Shown here: in pieces, positions 8,210-8,400 of the stretch
Numbering within the stretch: position 1 is the stretch's first letter
Layout of the letters: each line of letters opens with the position of its first letter
Assembly (NCBI GenBank): GCA_018061385.1
Contig: JAGOUF010000071.1
Span: forward strand, 1-8,400
DNA length: 8,400 nucleotides
Source of the DNA: Chitinophagaceae bacterium
Lineage (GTDB): Bacteria; Bacteroidota; Bacteroidia; Chitinophagales; Chitinophagaceae
Direction of reading: 5' to 3'
Made by a program: the position numbers and the translations under genes
The notes under the pieces: model-generated
What the model was told of the DNA's origin: nothing
Seen by the model: only the letters and a program-made list of their open reading frames with translations
Database searches by the model: none

Positions 8210-8250
8210 AATGGGGTTCCCTTTGCTCAAACTCGGGAATCCCATTTTTT
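8210..8250 (+). terminator. Strong rho-independent terminator after the PorP/SprF-like gene
   Basis: AATGGGGTTCCC (8210-8221) pairs with GGGAATCCCATT (8235-8246), a 12-base-pair stem with a single G-U wobble. TTTG/CAAA inside the loop can pair further. A run of six T (8245-8250) follows, then ATTTTAT. It lies 31 bases after the stop codon and ends the adhesin/PorP-like unit. Confidence 0.9.
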
Positions 8251-8256
8251 ATTTTA

Positions 8257-8286
8257 TACACAACAATTTCTCTGTTGCTGTGTTTT
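8257..8286 (+). terminator. Possible second, weaker hairpin terminator
   Basis: TACACAACA (8257-8265) can pair with TGTTGCTGTG (8273-8282) through nine pairs, one of them a G-T wobble, with one bulged C and a seven-base loop. A short T run follows (8283-8286). It stands just behind the strong terminator and could act as a backup, or be a leader structure of the next transcript. The stem is modest. Confidence 0.35.
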
Positions 8287-8370
8287 ATTCATTCTTTAGT
8301 GGGAATAAATAAATTTTCACTTCATTTCAGTAACAATCGCATTAATTTGCAAAATCTAAAAATAAAAGTT

Positions 8371-8400
8371 ATGAGTTTACAAATCGGACAACAAGCCCCA
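8371..8400 (+). CDS. Start of a probable AhpC/TSA-family peroxiredoxin (3' truncated by window edge)
   Basis: Only ten codons are visible, reading MSLQIGQQAP. This start, with G-x-x-AP expected to continue as DF, resembles the N-terminus of thioredoxin-fold peroxiredoxins, which reduce peroxides with a cysteine further along (not visible). An A-rich stretch (8351-8367) precedes the ATG and there is no Shine-Dalgarno site. It lies beyond the terminator, so it should be a separate transcription unit unrelated to the secretion genes. The identification rests on a very short match. Confidence 0.45.
   Translation, partial: MSLQIGQQAP

Noticed and set aside
8342..8349. TTAATTTG upstream of the peroxiredoxin-like gene as a TAnnTTTG promoter element
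   Set aside because: The second base does not match the consensus and no TTG lies at the right distance upstream. It is too weak to list as a feature.

Overview
The window looks like a low-GC genome of the phylum Bacteroidota, possibly a Chitinophagales-type lineage. The evidence is the arrays of PKD domains ending in a gliding-motility-associated (type B) C-terminal sorting domain, a PorP/SprF-family outer-membrane protein, the lack of clear Shine-Dalgarno sites, and a TAnnTTTG-type promoter motif. The genus cannot be fixed from this sequence. All supported genes are on the + strand.

Layout. Positions 1-2132 hold the 3' part of a large secreted PKD-repeat protein whose start lies upstream of the window. 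A 100-base gap (2133-2232) follows; a good Bacteroidota promoter motif overlaps the end of the first gene and this gap. Positions 2233-7050 hold a complete 1605-residue protein: signal peptide, 15 PKD repeats, three further beta-sandwich-like modules, and a type B type IX secretion (T9SS) sorting domain. After 42 bases, 7093-8178 encodes a 361-residue PorP/SprF-like protein. A strong intrinsic terminator (8210-8250), and perhaps a weaker second hairpin, closes the unit. The 192-base gap 8179-8370 holds these hairpins and the leader of the next gene. At 8371 a new gene begins with ten codons visible, resembling the start of an AhpC/TSA-type peroxiredoxin.

How the genes fit together. Both giant proteins should be exported by Sec, then moved across the outer membrane by T9SS using their C-terminal domains, and shown on the surface as long, stiff stalk-like adhesins. 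The PorP/SprF-like protein immediately downstream is the expected partner, as SprF is for the gliding adhesin SprB in Flavobacterium. The two adhesins are tandem paralogs: the visible part of the first matches the last third of the second domain by domain, including unusual variants of the PKD core motif. I see no sign of CRISPR, tRNA, rRNA, insertion sequence or phage sequence, and no evidence for a wholly new enzymatic system. The most interesting content is the duplicated cargo pair sharing one visible secretion partner, and its position-specific domain variants.
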